A stretch of 64,000 nt of DNA from Otis tarda (GCA_026413225.1 CM048552.1:212549553-212613552); one strand, 5' to 3'; positions 1-12,770 are shown, counted from the stretch's first letter. Notes: a model not told the origin generated them from the sequence alone. Translations and numbers: made by a program.

Positions 1-311
1 AATTTTCGCTTGCCCTGCTGATAAATTAATGAACTGACATTACCTTAGAGAACAACCAACGTGCAGTTACTTATTTCCGACAGATGGGGAAGCGTGTTCT
101 GCATCGCAGGATGACTTGTGTTGGCTTCACTTTCAAAGTTTGCTCATGCTGATTCTTAAAGAACACTCGTGCTCACATAAGGCTGCTGTGTGTAAAATAC
201 AAAATGCTTACTGAGTGGTACTCAATTTTTCTACACCAGTTAGTCACTGGTGAATGTTCTGCAAAATATAGTGTACATCTTTGTAGCATGGTTACATTCT
301 TCCACTTCTTT
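1..311. other. RSF1 intron 1, left edge, no feature seen
   Basis: AT-rich single-copy-looking sequence before the first CR1. No exon, RNA gene or repeat was recognised. Confidence 0.6.
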
Positions 312-1079
312 AGAATCATAGAATGGTTTGGGTTGAAAGGGACCTTTAAAGCCCACCCAGTCCAACCCCCCTGCAAGGAGCAGGGAAATCTCCAACCACA
401 TCAGGTTGCTCAGAGCCCCGGCCAACCTGGCCTGGAATGTTTCCAGGGATGGGGCATCCACCACCTCTCTGGGCAATCTGGGCCACTGTTCTACAACCCT
501 CATATAAAAAAAAAAAATTTTCCGGGTACCTAATCTAAATCTACCCACCTCTATTTTGAAACCATGCCCCCTTGTCCTGTCACACCAGGCCCTGCTGAAG
601 AGTCTCTCCCCACCTTTCCTGCAGCCCCCTTTGGGCACTGGGAGCTGCTCTCAGCTCTCCCCGGAGCCTCCTCTTCTCCAGGCTGAACAGCCCCAGCTCT
701 CTCAGCCTGGCCTCACAGCAGAGCTGCTCCAGCCCTCTCAGCATCTGCGTGGCCTCCTCTGGACCCACTCCAACTGGTCCACGTCCTTCTGATGCTGGGG
801 GCTCCAGAGCTGGACACAGCGCTGCAGGTGGGGTCTCACCAGAGCGGAGCAGAGGGGTAGAATCTCCTCCCTCGCCCTGCTGCCCACGCTCCTCTTGATG
901 CAGCTCAGGATGCGGTTGGCCTTCTGGGCCTCAAGGGCACATTGCCTGCTGATGTTAAACTCATCCACCAGCACTCCCAAGTCCTTCTCCTCAGGGCTGC
1001 TCTCCATCCATTCTCTGCCCAGCTTATATTTGTTCCTGTGATTGCCGTGACCCATGCGCAAGACCTTGCACTTGGCCTG
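312..1079 (-). mobile_element. CR1 LINE, 5'-truncated (about 770 bp)
   Basis: The left end carries the CR1 3' terminal repeat in reverse (AGAATCATAGAATGG). The body reads on the minus strand as the C-terminal part of the CR1 ORF2 reverse-transcriptase protein: [37 protein letters not shown], followed by [16 protein letters not shown]. Several frame changes show it is dead. It lies antisense to RSF1 in intron 1. Confidence 0.93.
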
Positions 1080-1080
1080 T

Positions 1081-1240
1081 TATTTTGTTGTGGGTTTTTT
1101 TGTTTGGTTGGTTGGTTTTTTTTGTTTGTTTTTTTTTTTTTTTACAGGACCCTGAAGGATCCTGTAAGCTAAAAATAGTTGTGGGGTTTTTTGTTTTTTG
1201 GTGGTTTTTTTGTTTTGTTTTTTGTTTGTTTTTTTTAATT
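1081..1240 (+). repeat. T/G-rich low-complexity tract
   Basis: Runs of TTTG and T with a short unique island (about 1143-1180). It abuts the truncated 5' side of the neighbouring CR1 and ends at the orphan exon-like segment, where it would serve as a polypyrimidine tract. Confidence 0.8.
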
Positions 1241-1243
1241 GAG

Positions 1244-1344
1244 AGACCTAAGTTTGCAAGACTAGATTTTCAAGAAAAGATGGCTGCGCTATTTGACAGT
1301 TACAGAGAAACTGCCAAGAAACGTTCACCTGTTGATGCTGTTCG
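1244..1344 (+). other. Orphan exon-like segment, gene not recognised
   Basis: An open stretch with natural-looking codons: RPKFARLDFQEKMAALFDSY, then RETAKKRSPVDAV. It is bordered by a T-rich tract plus GAGAG acceptor possibilities (AG at 1242-1243 or 1244-1245) and a GTAAAG donor after CG at 1345. A TAA follows at once in the intron. I do not recognise the protein. Its phase does not fit between RSF1 exons 1 and 2. It could be a fossil exon, a retrocopy piece or chance. Confidence 0.3.
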
Positions 1345-3310
1345 GTAAAGGTGTTGTGTCAATGAAAGGTGAAATGGTAAATCCCAGAGTATAAATGAGA
1401 CTTATTTGAAGTGCAGGTAGGATAGGATCACCAGTGATTAGAGAAAAAAAAATACTCTATTTTGAAGGCTGAACTCAAAAAAGGGCAGAAATATCTTTGT
1501 AGTAGATCTCATCTCATATATGAAAAAGGGTAAATCTTTGAATTTTGTGTTGTTTTTTCTCCCCTTCCCCCCCGACCCCGAAGATCGCGGAATGGTAATC
1601 TCTAACCTTCATAATGAGACTTGTTTTAGAAAGTGATTTTTATTCAGCCTACTCCAATTTTTCAATATGACCTTTTTACTGAAGTGGGAGAAAGTGGTTT
1701 TACAGTCTAATCAACATCCTTCTGTTAATGCTGGAGAGAACTCTCAGACAGTACCTGACAAATTTAGCAAAATTGACACCGGAGTGGTGTTTCTAGTAAC
1801 TGAACAAAGTAAGAAATTAAAAAGCATTTAAATTTGTCCTTGTTCTCATATAATGAATTAGAAAGGGACTTGCATTCAACCTGACCTCTGACAGAACACA
1901 TTCAAAGAAGCTTGGTGCATTTCTGATGTGAATAAAGCTAGATGTAGCTGAAGCTGCCTTAACTATTGACGTGTACAACTCTGTGTTCATGTTTAGTCTT
2001 GATTTTCACTTATTTCACTGCGCTGAGGATGCTTTAATTTAGTTTACTATAGCAGGATATATGCTCTTTCTCTTGAACTTAAATGCTGCCGTACTTAGAA
2101 AGTTGATTTTGTCTGCCAGAAATGTCTGCATGAATCAACCTTGTGAACTAAGGTAAGATCTGCAGTGGTAATTCTTTGTCTAATGGGGATCGTAAGAGTT
2201 TAGGTGACTGTTCTAAGAGTGAGATGTACCCTTCAGTACCTGTTAACACTCTTGTATCCTCAGGACCTTACATACATTGATTTTCACTGGAAAAACTTGC
2301 CAGACACTCTACAACAGAATTAATCTCACCAAATGTATTTAGCAGAGCACAGACACTTACTTTAGGGTGAGCTGACTCTTCCTAAAAGTGTCTTTCTCTG
2401 TGGGCTATAAATGGATTGTATGGAACTGGCTCAGATGTAAATATCTACATTTGTTTAGATGAATTCTACTGCTATGCTGCTGTTCTTTCCAAGATTTTAA
2501 TAGCAAAATACCTACACAATTCTGGGAGCTAGGAGTAGGGACTAAAGCTCAGGCTCCGTTTTCACAGGAATTAGACTCATGCTTCCTTTTCTTCTCCGTT
2601 CTTTGGGCCCTCAAATCTTACGTTTCTTTTCTAGCTGCTTGCCTTGTGGCTGGGCCACCCTCCTAGGAGTGGGAGTTGTAATTTTGAAGCTTCTGAGAGT
2701 CAATGAAGGCACTGAATTAAATTTTACCTCTTTTTTTTTTTTTTTTTTTTTTAATGGCTGTGTAACTACTTAGTGTTAGATCCAAAGGTAAATATTGCCC
2801 TCTCAGCTTCTTTTGCTTACATCCTTTTTGGTAAGTGTGAACAGGTCTTCTGTTACTGTAATGGCCAGCAGATGCCTCAGTCCAGACTGAGATCTGAGTG
2901 TAGATCTTCATTTTGCTGATGATTTTTTTCTGGGGAGGGGTTGCGTTTCTGGATACGTGCCTCTTCAGCATTTCCTGTTGTAGAGTTGAAAAATCCCATC
3001 GGATCAACCCGCTTTCTTTTTTTCACTAGGGTTCCCAACTCTGCTTGTGCTTTCTGTAAGACAGCTTGGTGCCTAACACAGGCAAAACAGGGCACCTTAC
3101 ATCTTCTTATGTCTCTGCGGCGCGGGTAAGTGTATGCTGCAACATGCTCTGAAGGCTGGCTCCCAGTGCCCAAACTGGGCATGCTGATGGCATCCGCTGC
3201 AGCTCTTCCATGCCTGGGTCGTCTTCCAGTGGAAAAAAAAACCAAGCTTCTAAAATCTCTCTGAAGTGGACTTATCCCCGTGTATTGGGAAGCTATGGGG
3301 GTGCATACTT
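1345..3310. other. RSF1 intron 1, single-copy-looking
   Basis: AT-rich intron sequence with a T22 run at 2731-2752. No exon or recognised repeat. Small open frames here show no family signature. Confidence 0.6.
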
Positions 3311-3818
3311 AGAATCATAGTCCCATAGAATGGTTTGTGTTGGAAGGAACCTTCAAAGGCCATCCAGTCCAACCTGCCTGCAAGGAGCAGGGACATCTCC
3401 AACCACATCAGGTTGCTCAGAGCCCCGGCCAACCTGGCCTGGAATGTTTGCAGGGATGCGGCATCCACCGCCTCTCTGGGCAACCTGGGCCACTGTTCCA
3501 CCACCCTCAGTGTAAAACATTTTTCCTACTATCTAATCTAAATCTACCTCCCTCTGTTTTGAAACCATGACCCCTTGTCCTTTCACAACAGGCCCTACTG
3601 AAGAGTTTCTCCCCATTTTTCCTGCAGCCCCCTTTGGGCACTGGAAGGCCGCTCTCAGGTCTCCCCGGAGCCTCCTCTTCTCCAGGCTGAACAGCCCCAG
3701 CTCTCTCAGCCTGGCCTCACAGCAGAGCTGCTCCAGCCCTCTCAGCATCTGCGTGGCCTCCTCTGGACCTTCTCCAGCTGGTCCATGTCCTTCTGATGTT
3801 GGGGGCTCCAGAACTGGG
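3311..3818 (-). mobile_element. CR1 LINE, 5'-truncated (about 510 bp)
   Basis: Starts with the reversed CR1 tip, interrupted by a few extra bases (AGAATCATAGTCCCATAGAATGG). The body matches the other copies base for base over long stretches and reads on the minus strand [20 protein letters not shown]. It breaks off after GGGGGCTCCAGAACTGG. Antisense in RSF1 intron 1. Confidence 0.92.
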
Positions 3819-6505
3819 CTCTATGGAGCTGTGAAGCACGCCAGAGTCCACTACTGAAGTGTAATCTTTGTGATTACCATTCACCTTTGTCACACCTACT
3901 CTTTATTTGAGAATAGTAATGACACAGTTCGGTGCTAAGGAGGGAAATGAGGATTTTCACCTCATAGTCTAAAAGTCTTGGATGATTATTACAGCTGTAT
4001 TGGAGACTGAGGTGCTTCAGCAGGCAAGAGAATCCCAGAATCACTTCAGAGGCTCTGATTTCCTGATTTTTACTAGCTAGAATGAAAGATACTTGTGCTG
4101 CTGTGTCTTTGCTTTCATAGCCTGTGGTCCCCGTGGTTTCAGAGAGTCAAGTGCTTGCCTGTGCATGAATTAAGGATCAGCAAGTTGAGCGCTCTTGGTT
4201 TTAATAGTTGAAATGTTCAGTGTGGTCACCGCAAGTGATTTACCTGTGAACAACGGCGATCTGTTACAATTTAAAATGTTTTCAGTACCTGTTTTTCAGT
4301 GCAGTCTGCTTGTTTGCACATTGCTGCCACAGCCTGATTTTTCTCACTCACTGTTCATGTGTCCAGAGTTTGTGGACTAAAGCCCGTTTTTTTGTTCAGT
4401 ACATTTTCTTGAGGCAGTAAACCCAGCTTTTGTTTGCTGTCTTTCCTTTCCTGGGCTATTTCCTAAAATAAATAACGGGCTATTTTCTCCTGCATTGTTT
4501 TCAAAGTCATTTTCCTTTTTTCTTTTTCTACCTCTAGTTCTCTTTCATTGCACAATACAGCATGCTTTTCTTCCTAAATTTTCCGCTTTATTCTAACGTC
4601 AGCCTTGCCTTTGTTAACCTTTCTGCTGTTGCTTAATGTATTAGCTTAAAAGGCCCCCAACATTGCGAGGAACTTCGTAGCCAGAGAATGAAACAGAGAG
4701 GACTTGTTTAGGTGGAAAGTTAAACCTTCTTACAAGTGCTAAATGGTTGCTGAAAAACAGCTGAACTTCTGTGTAGGGGTTTTGTTTAGATCAGTATGGT
4801 CTTTAACTCCAGCTTCAACAGTTAGGCAGGTGACAATGCATATTAATTTTTTTTAATCTCAGTTTCAGGTATAGTGAGAAGGTGACTGATGGTAGAGAGC
4901 ACAAGCATAATCAGATTGATTTGTGGGAAATGGAAGGGGGTAGAATAAAAAAAAAATTGAGGAAAGAGTACAGTGACAAGTTTGACAAAGAGGTGATAAA
5001 GTCTAAATACTTGAAAATAATCTCATTGCTAAAGTTAGAGGTGAATTTGAAGGTGACATCCCGGTTGCGAGGGCTAACGCAGTGAGGTCAGCGTGCAACT
5101 CTGACAGCAAGGTCTATGAGGTTCCTGACACAACTTAGTAGAAGCGGGGGTGGAAAAGGCTTTTGGGTCCCGGTTCAAAGCACTGTCCACGTCGGTCACG
5201 GTTCATCCGCAGGCGACGGCGAAAGAGGTGACGTGCTGGGATCCTTGCATGGGGAGGGGTGGAGGGGGTTTATCAGCAAGATAAAAATCTTAACTTCCCT
5301 GAATAACTTTAGAGCGGCATGTGCTCTGAATAGTCCAGGCAAGAGGAGAGTCCTCTGAAAGATATTGTACAGATAAGGGATGCAGAGGTGCTCAGATGTT
5401 TGTATGAAAATGGTCTAGCTGCTGAGCATCCAGATTTCCAAGTACTTTCCTAGGATAACCATGTCATTTAAATGTGAGCGTGGTCTGTTTGTTTTTTGAT
5501 GCCTGCCAAAATCTTTCTAGGAACAGGATATGAAACTGCTGCTTGGTGACTTGTTCTTTCTGTTTTGCTCTTTGGTTTAATTACAACATTTTTGATTGCT
5601 CTTTTCATTCATTCGGGAGGCAGAGCTGGTTACATGGTTTTTTTCCCTTTCCTGCATGTCTTTTTTTAATTTATGGGCACACAACTTGGTAGGAGGATAA
5701 TACTCATCAAGTGACTCAACTAGAAAATAAGATTTTTAGATTGTCCTTTGGAACAGAAATAACTGCTTTTTCATGTTGGGAAACACTGGAGAGGTCATGC
5801 TTCAAACCTTTTTTTTTTTTTTTTTTTTTTATGCCAAGCTTGCTGCGTGAGTATGAGACTCCTTATCACAGTTATTTGTCAGAGGTTCACTGTAACTTCT
5901 TGCTTGGTTCATACCAGAGGTTTTGTCCTCCTCTTTATCATCCCAAGTTTGTACCGAGGCCATCATTTTTTATCTGTACTCTATGAACTTCTTAACACAT
6001 CCCAACTATAGGGCTCTCCCATTTTCCTTGTACTGAGAGACAAGTTAGTTCCTAGAGAAGAATATTTATGTTGGCAGAAACCAGCACTGCTGCTGAAGGA
6101 GATCCTATCCCCTTTCTTTTCTCAAGTGTTTTTCTAGTTACTTGATGAACCAGAAGAGGAACTTAACCTCTGGTGAAACTCGATCTACCAGGCAAGGTGT
6201 TTGCTGCCTCAGACTGCTCATGGGACTTCAAACTTGCACACAAAAATGAAGGAGAATATTAAAGATGTTAGAAATGCAGTCACTTGGCTACTGGATACTC
6301 TTGTGCCTTGCGTAAGGGGTGCAGCCGACTGGTTTTAAGGAAATTTATGTGTGAGGACTTGTCTGTAAAGGGAATTACGTGCATGATTACTGTGTCGTGG
6401 GCTAAGTCGTAAATTTGCGATGTAGTTCACAGCTCTTCGTCAGAAAGTGCCTGAGTGGATGCTCTCGCCTTTGCACGTGGTTCTAGTTCAACTCCTTCCA
6501 ACTTT
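3819..6505. other. RSF1 intron 1, single-copy-looking
   Basis: No exon or transposon recognised. T22 run at 5809-5830. A small patch near 5165-5240 is richer in CpG than its surroundings but shows no exon signals. Confidence 0.6.
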
Positions 6506-6510
6506 CCTTA

Positions 6511-7185
6511 CGTGGTGGTTTAGCCCGGATCACTGCACAGTTTCTCACTCACCCTCCCCCTACCCAGCGGGACGGGGGAGAGAAATTGGGAAGAAAGGCA
6601 AACTCGTGGGTTGAGATAAAAACAGTTTACTAAAATACTGAAAACTACAAAGATAACAGAACATAAGGATATTAATATATACAAAATATACAAAATGAAC
6701 AATGTATGATTTCTCACCACCTGATGTCCGAATGAGCGACGCAGGCCGAGCAGTGATCACGGGAATGGCACCGAGCAGCAAGCAAAGTCGGGAGAGCAAG
6801 CCAGCAAGGGAGAGGGAATGATGCCAGCGAGCAAGAGAGAAGAAAAGGATGCCAAGGGTGCCAGAATGGAAGGGAATGGAATGCCAGAAAGGAATGCCCC
6901 CTCCCATGGGCAACCCCCACTTACACACTGAGCGTGACGTTTATGGCATGGAATACTCTCTTTGGCCAGTTTGGGTCAGTTATTCTGTCTGTCTTTTGCC
7001 CAGCTTCCCACATCTGCACGTTAACGAGACTTTAATGAGACTTGGAAAGCCAGACAGTGTCCTTGGTCTCATTAACAACAACTGGTATCATCAGAGTGTT
7101 TTTATCAACATTCTTCACACACGAAATCCAAAACACACTGGCTACTGAGAGGAAAATTAACTCCGTCCCTGCCGAAACCAGGACA
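6511..7185 (-). mobile_element. Solo LTR of an avian ERVL-like element (fossil)
   Basis: About 675 bp. On the minus strand it begins TGTCCTGGTTTCGGCAGGGA and ends in a block containing TTTATCTCAACCCACGAG and a reversed TAAACCACCAC tail, which I recognise from the widespread avian ERVL-type LTR family. It is flanked by a perfect 5-bp duplication CCTTA (6506-6510 and 7186-7190), the size usual for ERVL. There is no internal region, so it is a recombined solo LTR, clearly aged, without any coding remnant. It lies antisense in RSF1 intron 1. Confidence 0.85.
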
Positions 7186-7190
7186 CCTTA

Positions 7191-7710
7191 GTAGAAAAGA
7201 AGGGGAAGTGGGAGATCAGCAATGATCCCGTCAGTCTCGGCTGTCTGCCTCCTTAGCGTGGCTTTATTTGAGAGTGAAGTCATAGTGTGCAGAGGTAACT
7301 TTGGTCAAGGGAGGAAGATGAAAAAGAGTGAACTGTTAGCGGAAATATTTGCCCTGTATATCTTGAGTCACATTTTTCCTTCCACTTGCCAAAACAAGTT
7401 AGCATGGAAAAAGGATTTACTAGCGTAACTGGGAAGACCTGTTTGTGTTCATGAAGCATGAAAACTGCTAGCAGCCTTTGCATCCTCAGATATTACTTCT
7501 TATTCCTGTTCCCCTATGTCCCCACAGCAAGAAGAATTCAGTGTGCCTTTCTCTTGTCCCTGGAGGAAGAGAGGAGGCATAGGCTTTGCAATCTACATCC
7601 GTACCAAGGACTCTGCGTACATCGTGGTTCTGATATTCCTCTCTGTGTCCAGCACTCCACATCTGCTCTGATATGAGGGGATTTTATTTGTTGTAATTTT
7701 CCATCATTTG
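7191..7710. other. RSF1 intron 1, no feature seen
   Basis: Sequence between the solo LTR and the next CR1. No exon, RNA gene or repeat recognised. Confidence 0.6.
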
Positions 7711-8197
7711 TGTCCAGTTCTGGACCCCTCAACATCAGAAGGACGTGGACCTGTTGGAGTGAGTCCAGAGGAGGTCATGAAGATGCTGAGAGTGCTGGAG
7801 CAGCTCTGCTGTGAGGCCAGGCTGAGAGAGCTGGGGCTGTTCAGCCTGGAGAAGAGGAGGCTCCGGGGAGACCTGAGAGCGGCCTCCCAGTGCCTAAAGG
7901 GGGCTGCAGGAAAGGTGGGGAGAGACTTTCTACCAGGGCTTGTTGCAATAGGACAAGGGGCCATGGTTTTAAACTAAAAGAGGGTAGATTTAGACTAGAT
8001 CTAAGGAAGAAATTATTTATAATGAGAGTGGTGAGGCACTGGCCCAGGTCGCCCAGAGAAGCTGTGAATGCCCCATCCCTGGCAGTGTTCAGGCCAGAGC
8101 AACCTGGTCTGGTGGAAGGTGTCACTGCCCAGGGCAGGGGGGTTGGACTTAGATCACCTTTAAATGTCCCTTCCAACCCAAACTATTATGTAATTCC
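7711..8197 (+). mobile_element. CR1 LINE, 5'-truncated, older-looking copy (about 490 bp)
   Basis: Sense to RSF1. Reads [20 protein letters not shown], then [20 protein letters not shown]. The 3' part (GGTTGGACTTAGATCACCTT, then TCCCTTCCAACCCAAACTAT) differs from the other copies here and the terminal ATTCTATG repeat is eroded, suggesting another or older subfamily. Confidence 0.88.
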
Positions 8198-9440
8198 AAA
8201 TGACAAGTTCCCCCTATTCTCCTTCCAGACCTAGGGCTTTGTCTGTCATCTGCATTTTCTGTTTTCCTGCTTTGTTTCAGTTCTGTTTAGGTGAGTGTTC
8301 AGCTGCGAGCGTACTTCTTCTGGCACGGAAAATAAGTAGAGGTGAAATGGGGTTATGGTTGTGTGGGGAGGTGTTAATGGGTGCCCACAACCAGGTCTTT
8401 AATTTGTGGTTCTGTGAATGTTTGAAAGTTACAGCTTTTCTAACCAGACGATGGAGTTTCCATGTGTTCGTGCTTTCTCATCTGCTTCAATTTTCTGTCT
8501 TTCCCAAATTTATTATAAATTTGTGACTGTACGGGCCATTCCCTGGACTGCTGGAGTAGACAGAGTAGTGTTCAAAGGATATTGCATGAGGCCCAGACAA
8601 GAGCCTGCCCTCCAGGAAAGTGCAGGACTTAACCAATTGGCTAAACTTCACCAGAAGCCCTAAAATTGTATATACAGTGACTCATTCGTTCTGACTCATG
8701 GCTTCTTCCTATGAAAAGTCTGTACCTTTGAATATCTAGCAGATGGCACAGTGGTTTAATTATACTTGATTCTTTAAAACAGTTTTTCTTTTAAAATAGC
8801 ACTGTTACCATTTTTATTAGTCCTGTGCACAGAATCCTGGCGTCTTCCGCACCACTTGTGTATTCTACGAAGGTTTTGGCGAGCTACTGTATGACTTCCC
8901 AGAGACAAAGTCTCATAGAAGTCTGAGAATATCATTCAGCTTTAGGTTTGGTTTTTTTTTTTGGTGTATGTTCCATCACCCTTTTTCAGGCAAAACCTTA
9001 TGCAGAATGGCTATTACGCAAGTAAGATGGTATGTGTTGTTCCTTCCTTTATGTGAAATTTAAAAAAATACAAAACATTATTAGGTTATTATACAAGTTC
9101 TTGAAGTCAGTGATGCAAGTCCCACTTGAATGGAGATGATATTTTACAAAGGAGATGATAGTCTGTTGTTGTTGTTTAGAAAAACCAAACACCACCACAA
9201 CGCAAAAGTAATTGCACCTTATGTTCATTATTTTTGGTATGTTACAAGTAGGATTAGAAGAGTGTTGTAAAAATGACCCTTATTGATGTCCTACTTCAAC
9301 AAACTCTTGTCAAGAATTCTCTCTATATTCTAAACAAAAGTAAGTTAATTAAAAGTTATGCAGGTTCAATGCATTTCTGAGATAACCGAAACGTTAGTTT
9401 TGTTTACTAGCGCACTTCTACTCCTTGGCAGGTAAGTGTT
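8198..9440. other. RSF1 intron 1, no feature seen
   Basis: AT-rich, single-copy-looking. No exon, RNA gene or recognised transposon. Confidence 0.6.
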
Positions 9441-10275
9441 AGAATCATAGAATCATAGAATGGTTAGAGTTGGAAGGGACCTTCAAAGGTCATCTAGTCC
9501 AACCCCCCTGCAAGAAGCAGGGACATCCCTGACTAGATCAGGTTGCTCAAAGCCTCATCCAGCCTGGCCTTGAACATTTCCAGGGATGGGGCATCCACCA
9601 CCTCTCTGGGCAACCTGTTCCAGTGCTCTACAACTCTCATTGTAAAAAATTTTTTTCTAATATCTAATCTAAACCTACCTCCTTCTAATTTAAACCCATT
9701 ACCCCTTGTCCTATCACAACAGGCCCTACTGAACAGCCTCTCCCCATCTTTCCTGTAGGCCCCCTTGAGGTATTGGAAGACCGCTATCAGGTCTCCCCGG
9801 AGCCTCCTCTTCTCCAGGCTGAACAGCCCCAGCTCTCTCAGCCTGGCCTTATAGGAGAGGTGCTCCAGCCCTCTCAGCATCTTTGCGGCCCTCCTCTGGA
9901 CCTTCTCCAACTGGTCCATGTCCTTCTTGTGTTGGGGACTCCAGAACTGGACGCAGTACTCCAGGTGGGGTCTCACCAGGGCAGAGTAGAGGGGCAGAAT
10001 CCCTTCCCTCGACCTGCTGGCCACGCTCCTCTTGATGCAGCCCAGGATGCGGTTGGCCTTCTGGGCTGCAAGGGCGCGTTGCCCACTCATGTTGAGCCTC
10101 TCGTCCACCAGCACTCCCAAGTCCTTCTCCTGAGGGCTGCTCTCAATCCATTCCCCGCCCTGCCTGTATTTGTGCCTGGGATTGCCACGACCCAGATGCA
10201 GGACCTTGCACTTGGCCTGGTTGAACTTCATGAGGCTGGCACGAGCCCACCTCTCCAGCCTGTCAAGTGTTCTCG
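9441..10275 (-). mobile_element. CR1 LINE, best preserved copy, open ORF2 C-terminus
   Basis: The 3' end has two full copies of the 8-bp tip repeat (AGAATCATAGAATCATAGAATGG). On the minus strand it stays open for 254 codons (10297-9533), of which about 245 are CR1 ORF2: [74 protein letters not shown] and RNGFKL-like to [15 protein letters not shown]. 5'-truncated within ORF2, so immobile. The open frame and low divergence mark it as one of the youngest copies here. Confidence 0.95.
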
Positions 10276-11428
10276 GAAATGAGAGATTTTCCACCATTCT
10301 TTAGCCTTCCTACCACCCCTCCCTGAGTTGGTATTTCTGGGCTCTTCAGGTGTTCGCTGCTGCATGTGATCCGTGTGTTATTTACAGTTGCTTTGGTTTC
10401 AATACAGAGTGTTTCTCGGTCCCCTAGGCTTCTGCTGCTGCTGGAGTTCAGGCACCCTGCCTGGTCGGGCTGCACTTCACACACACCCTAGTTTCTGCCT
10501 GCAAACTGGACACCAGTTTTCTCCTCCGAAACTCCCACCTCGCCCTTTAGAACAAGGAGGATACTGTGCCCGCCAGCGCGGCACAATTCCTCCAAGTGTT
10601 TGTGAGGGGGTGGGTGAAAAGCCAGCCTTAGAGATCTTGTCGTTAATGCTGTTATGATACAGGAGGAAACATCTTGAAAGGGTAACAAACGGAAAAAGAG
10701 TTTGAAATATTTTGTGAAGTTTATTTGTGAAAATAACCAACCGCTTCAATACATCATCAAAATTCTAGAAATAGAAGAGCTGAAATGCTGGAATGTCAGA
10801 AAAGAAGTGAGATTTCTATGTATACTAACAAAAGTAACAGTAAATGTTGGCCAAGGGTGTGCAAAATTACTTTCCCATTTTTGAATTTTTAACATTTTTC
10901 CATTTCTTCTAAGACCAATACTCTAGCACAGATTTTTGTAGTGACTGGGGATTTGATTATTCCAAACAAATCACCCGTACTTCTTTAAACTAGGAGTCCA
11001 ACCAGCGTGTACCTATTAAAAAGAGATCCGATTAAAAACAAACAACCAAAAAAGATGCAGAACAAAAGCTTTGACCAGCAAGGTTTTGAATACTCTGGCT
11101 CAGTTCCACGTCACACAAACACAAGCTGAGGTTTAACTGTACGAGTTGACTTTGATAGAATTGCTCATGTGTGTAAAGTGCTTTGTGTCTGATTTTTGTT
11201 AGTGCCAAGCGCTCGGTGCCTTGCAGGGTTAAGACCTTTGATCTTGTTCTTTTCAAAATATGTGGTAATTTAAAATTTTGAAGGGCATCAGTTTTCAGGA
11301 AAACCAAGGAGGAGGTGTGTAAGGTTTCTTCAATATGTAATCACAATGGAAATGATATGAATGGAATAAAAGAGAAAAAGTCAGGGCTAGTTTAGAGTTG
11401 ATTATGAATTATCCATGATGAAAGGAGG

Positions 11429-11465
<37 letters not shown>

Positions 11466-12770
11466 GGTACCAGACTGGTACTTCATGTATTTGAGGGAGT
11501 TTGTATATTAAATTTCTGGCTGCAAACTAGCAGCAATGGTTTACTTCTGAAATGACACGAGCATTTTCATCGAACTGACATTTTACCAACTTCCTATGTC
11601 CACCTGAAAATAGAGGCATTTGATTGAAAGACAAATATCAGTTGGGTGAAATCACGTTAAATATTGAGAAGATTCGCACAGATTCTAAAACGTTGTCTAA
11701 AGAAATAGCATCTCATGTCTAGTTTAGAACAAACACATTCGGCATCTCAGCTGTTTATCCTGTGTCAAATAATGCTACTGGACCAGGAGAAAAAATGTGA
11801 TCGTAATTTATGATCATGAACGGTCTTGGGTTTTAAACCTTTAAGGTGTGTGTGCATAAAGGAATGAAAAATGCTTTCAGAAAATAAAATTGTATGCAAA
11901 GAGTATAGAAATAAAAATATTTAAAAAGTTCGCTTCTTTTAAGTTTTTTTTTCCCACAAATCACAAATAAGACAGCTCGCATCACAGAGCATGTGTAGTT
12001 ACATTAAAAGTTCAGTTACATATTTTTAAAACATTATGCTACTCTCTAGCTTATAAAATTGGTGTTCTGCAAATCTGCCACTTGGTGGTGCCAGATTGTG
12101 ATTTATAAACCACAGATGTGGGCGAAGACGAGATGTTGCAGTTGTATCTGAGGAGTGTACGCTAACAGATAAGTAAAATTGGGGTGGGAAACTTTGATTC
12201 TGTGCCAGCACTGGTGCACCCGTACTCAGCAGCAGTTCTGGCCTCTGTCCCTCGCGTCCCAGATCGAGTCCCTCTCTGTCCCTCTGGTACAAAAGAGAGT
12301 AAGTATACAGCAAAGCTGCCTCTGCGAGGACAAAGTTTCTGGAACACTTCTCCCATACTGCAGACCCAGCCAAAAATAGTTTGGATTCAGCGATATTCCA
12401 GGATGGCTTTGGGGTTTCTGGAGGCAGCTGCAGGTGTGCTGTGCTCGCAGGAGTGGTTTTGTAGGTGTAGCTTCTGTCCAAATGCTGCCAAATTTTTTAC
12501 GTATTTATCACTGATGTCTGCTTTCCTGAGTCTAAGGAAGGGCAATGGTTGCTGTAAATAGAAATTTAAACAGACCCATGCGATTCAATTAAACTTCCTC
12601 CATCTCTCAGTTGTGGGGCTGACCTTCAGCAGACTTTGGGTTGCTATGTTTTACCAAAATTTTCCAGTTTGTCACAGTGTTTCAGTGTTACCCGTGCTTA
12701 GCGTTGATTTTGCACCAATCTTCATAACGTTTGTTTTTTTTTTTTTTTTCTCTTTCTCTCAATACTGCAG
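10276..12770. other. RSF1 intron 1, end; poly-T run
   Basis: Single-copy-looking AT-rich sequence. T34 run at 11431-11464. A T-run just before exon 2 acts as its polypyrimidine tract. No other feature seen. Confidence 0.6.

Noticed and set aside
1244-1344. Orphan segment as an RSF1 cassette exon
   Set aside because: Its open frame does not match the phase between exons 1 and 2; used there it would meet a stop.
9533-10297. 254-codon minus-strand ORF as a host gene
   Set aside because: It is CR1 ORF2 C-terminus, matching the other copies and followed by the CR1 3' tip.
1-12770. RSF1 exon 1 inside the window
   Set aside because: No GC-rich Ala/Pro N-terminal exon ending in phase 1 was found; it should lie upstream.
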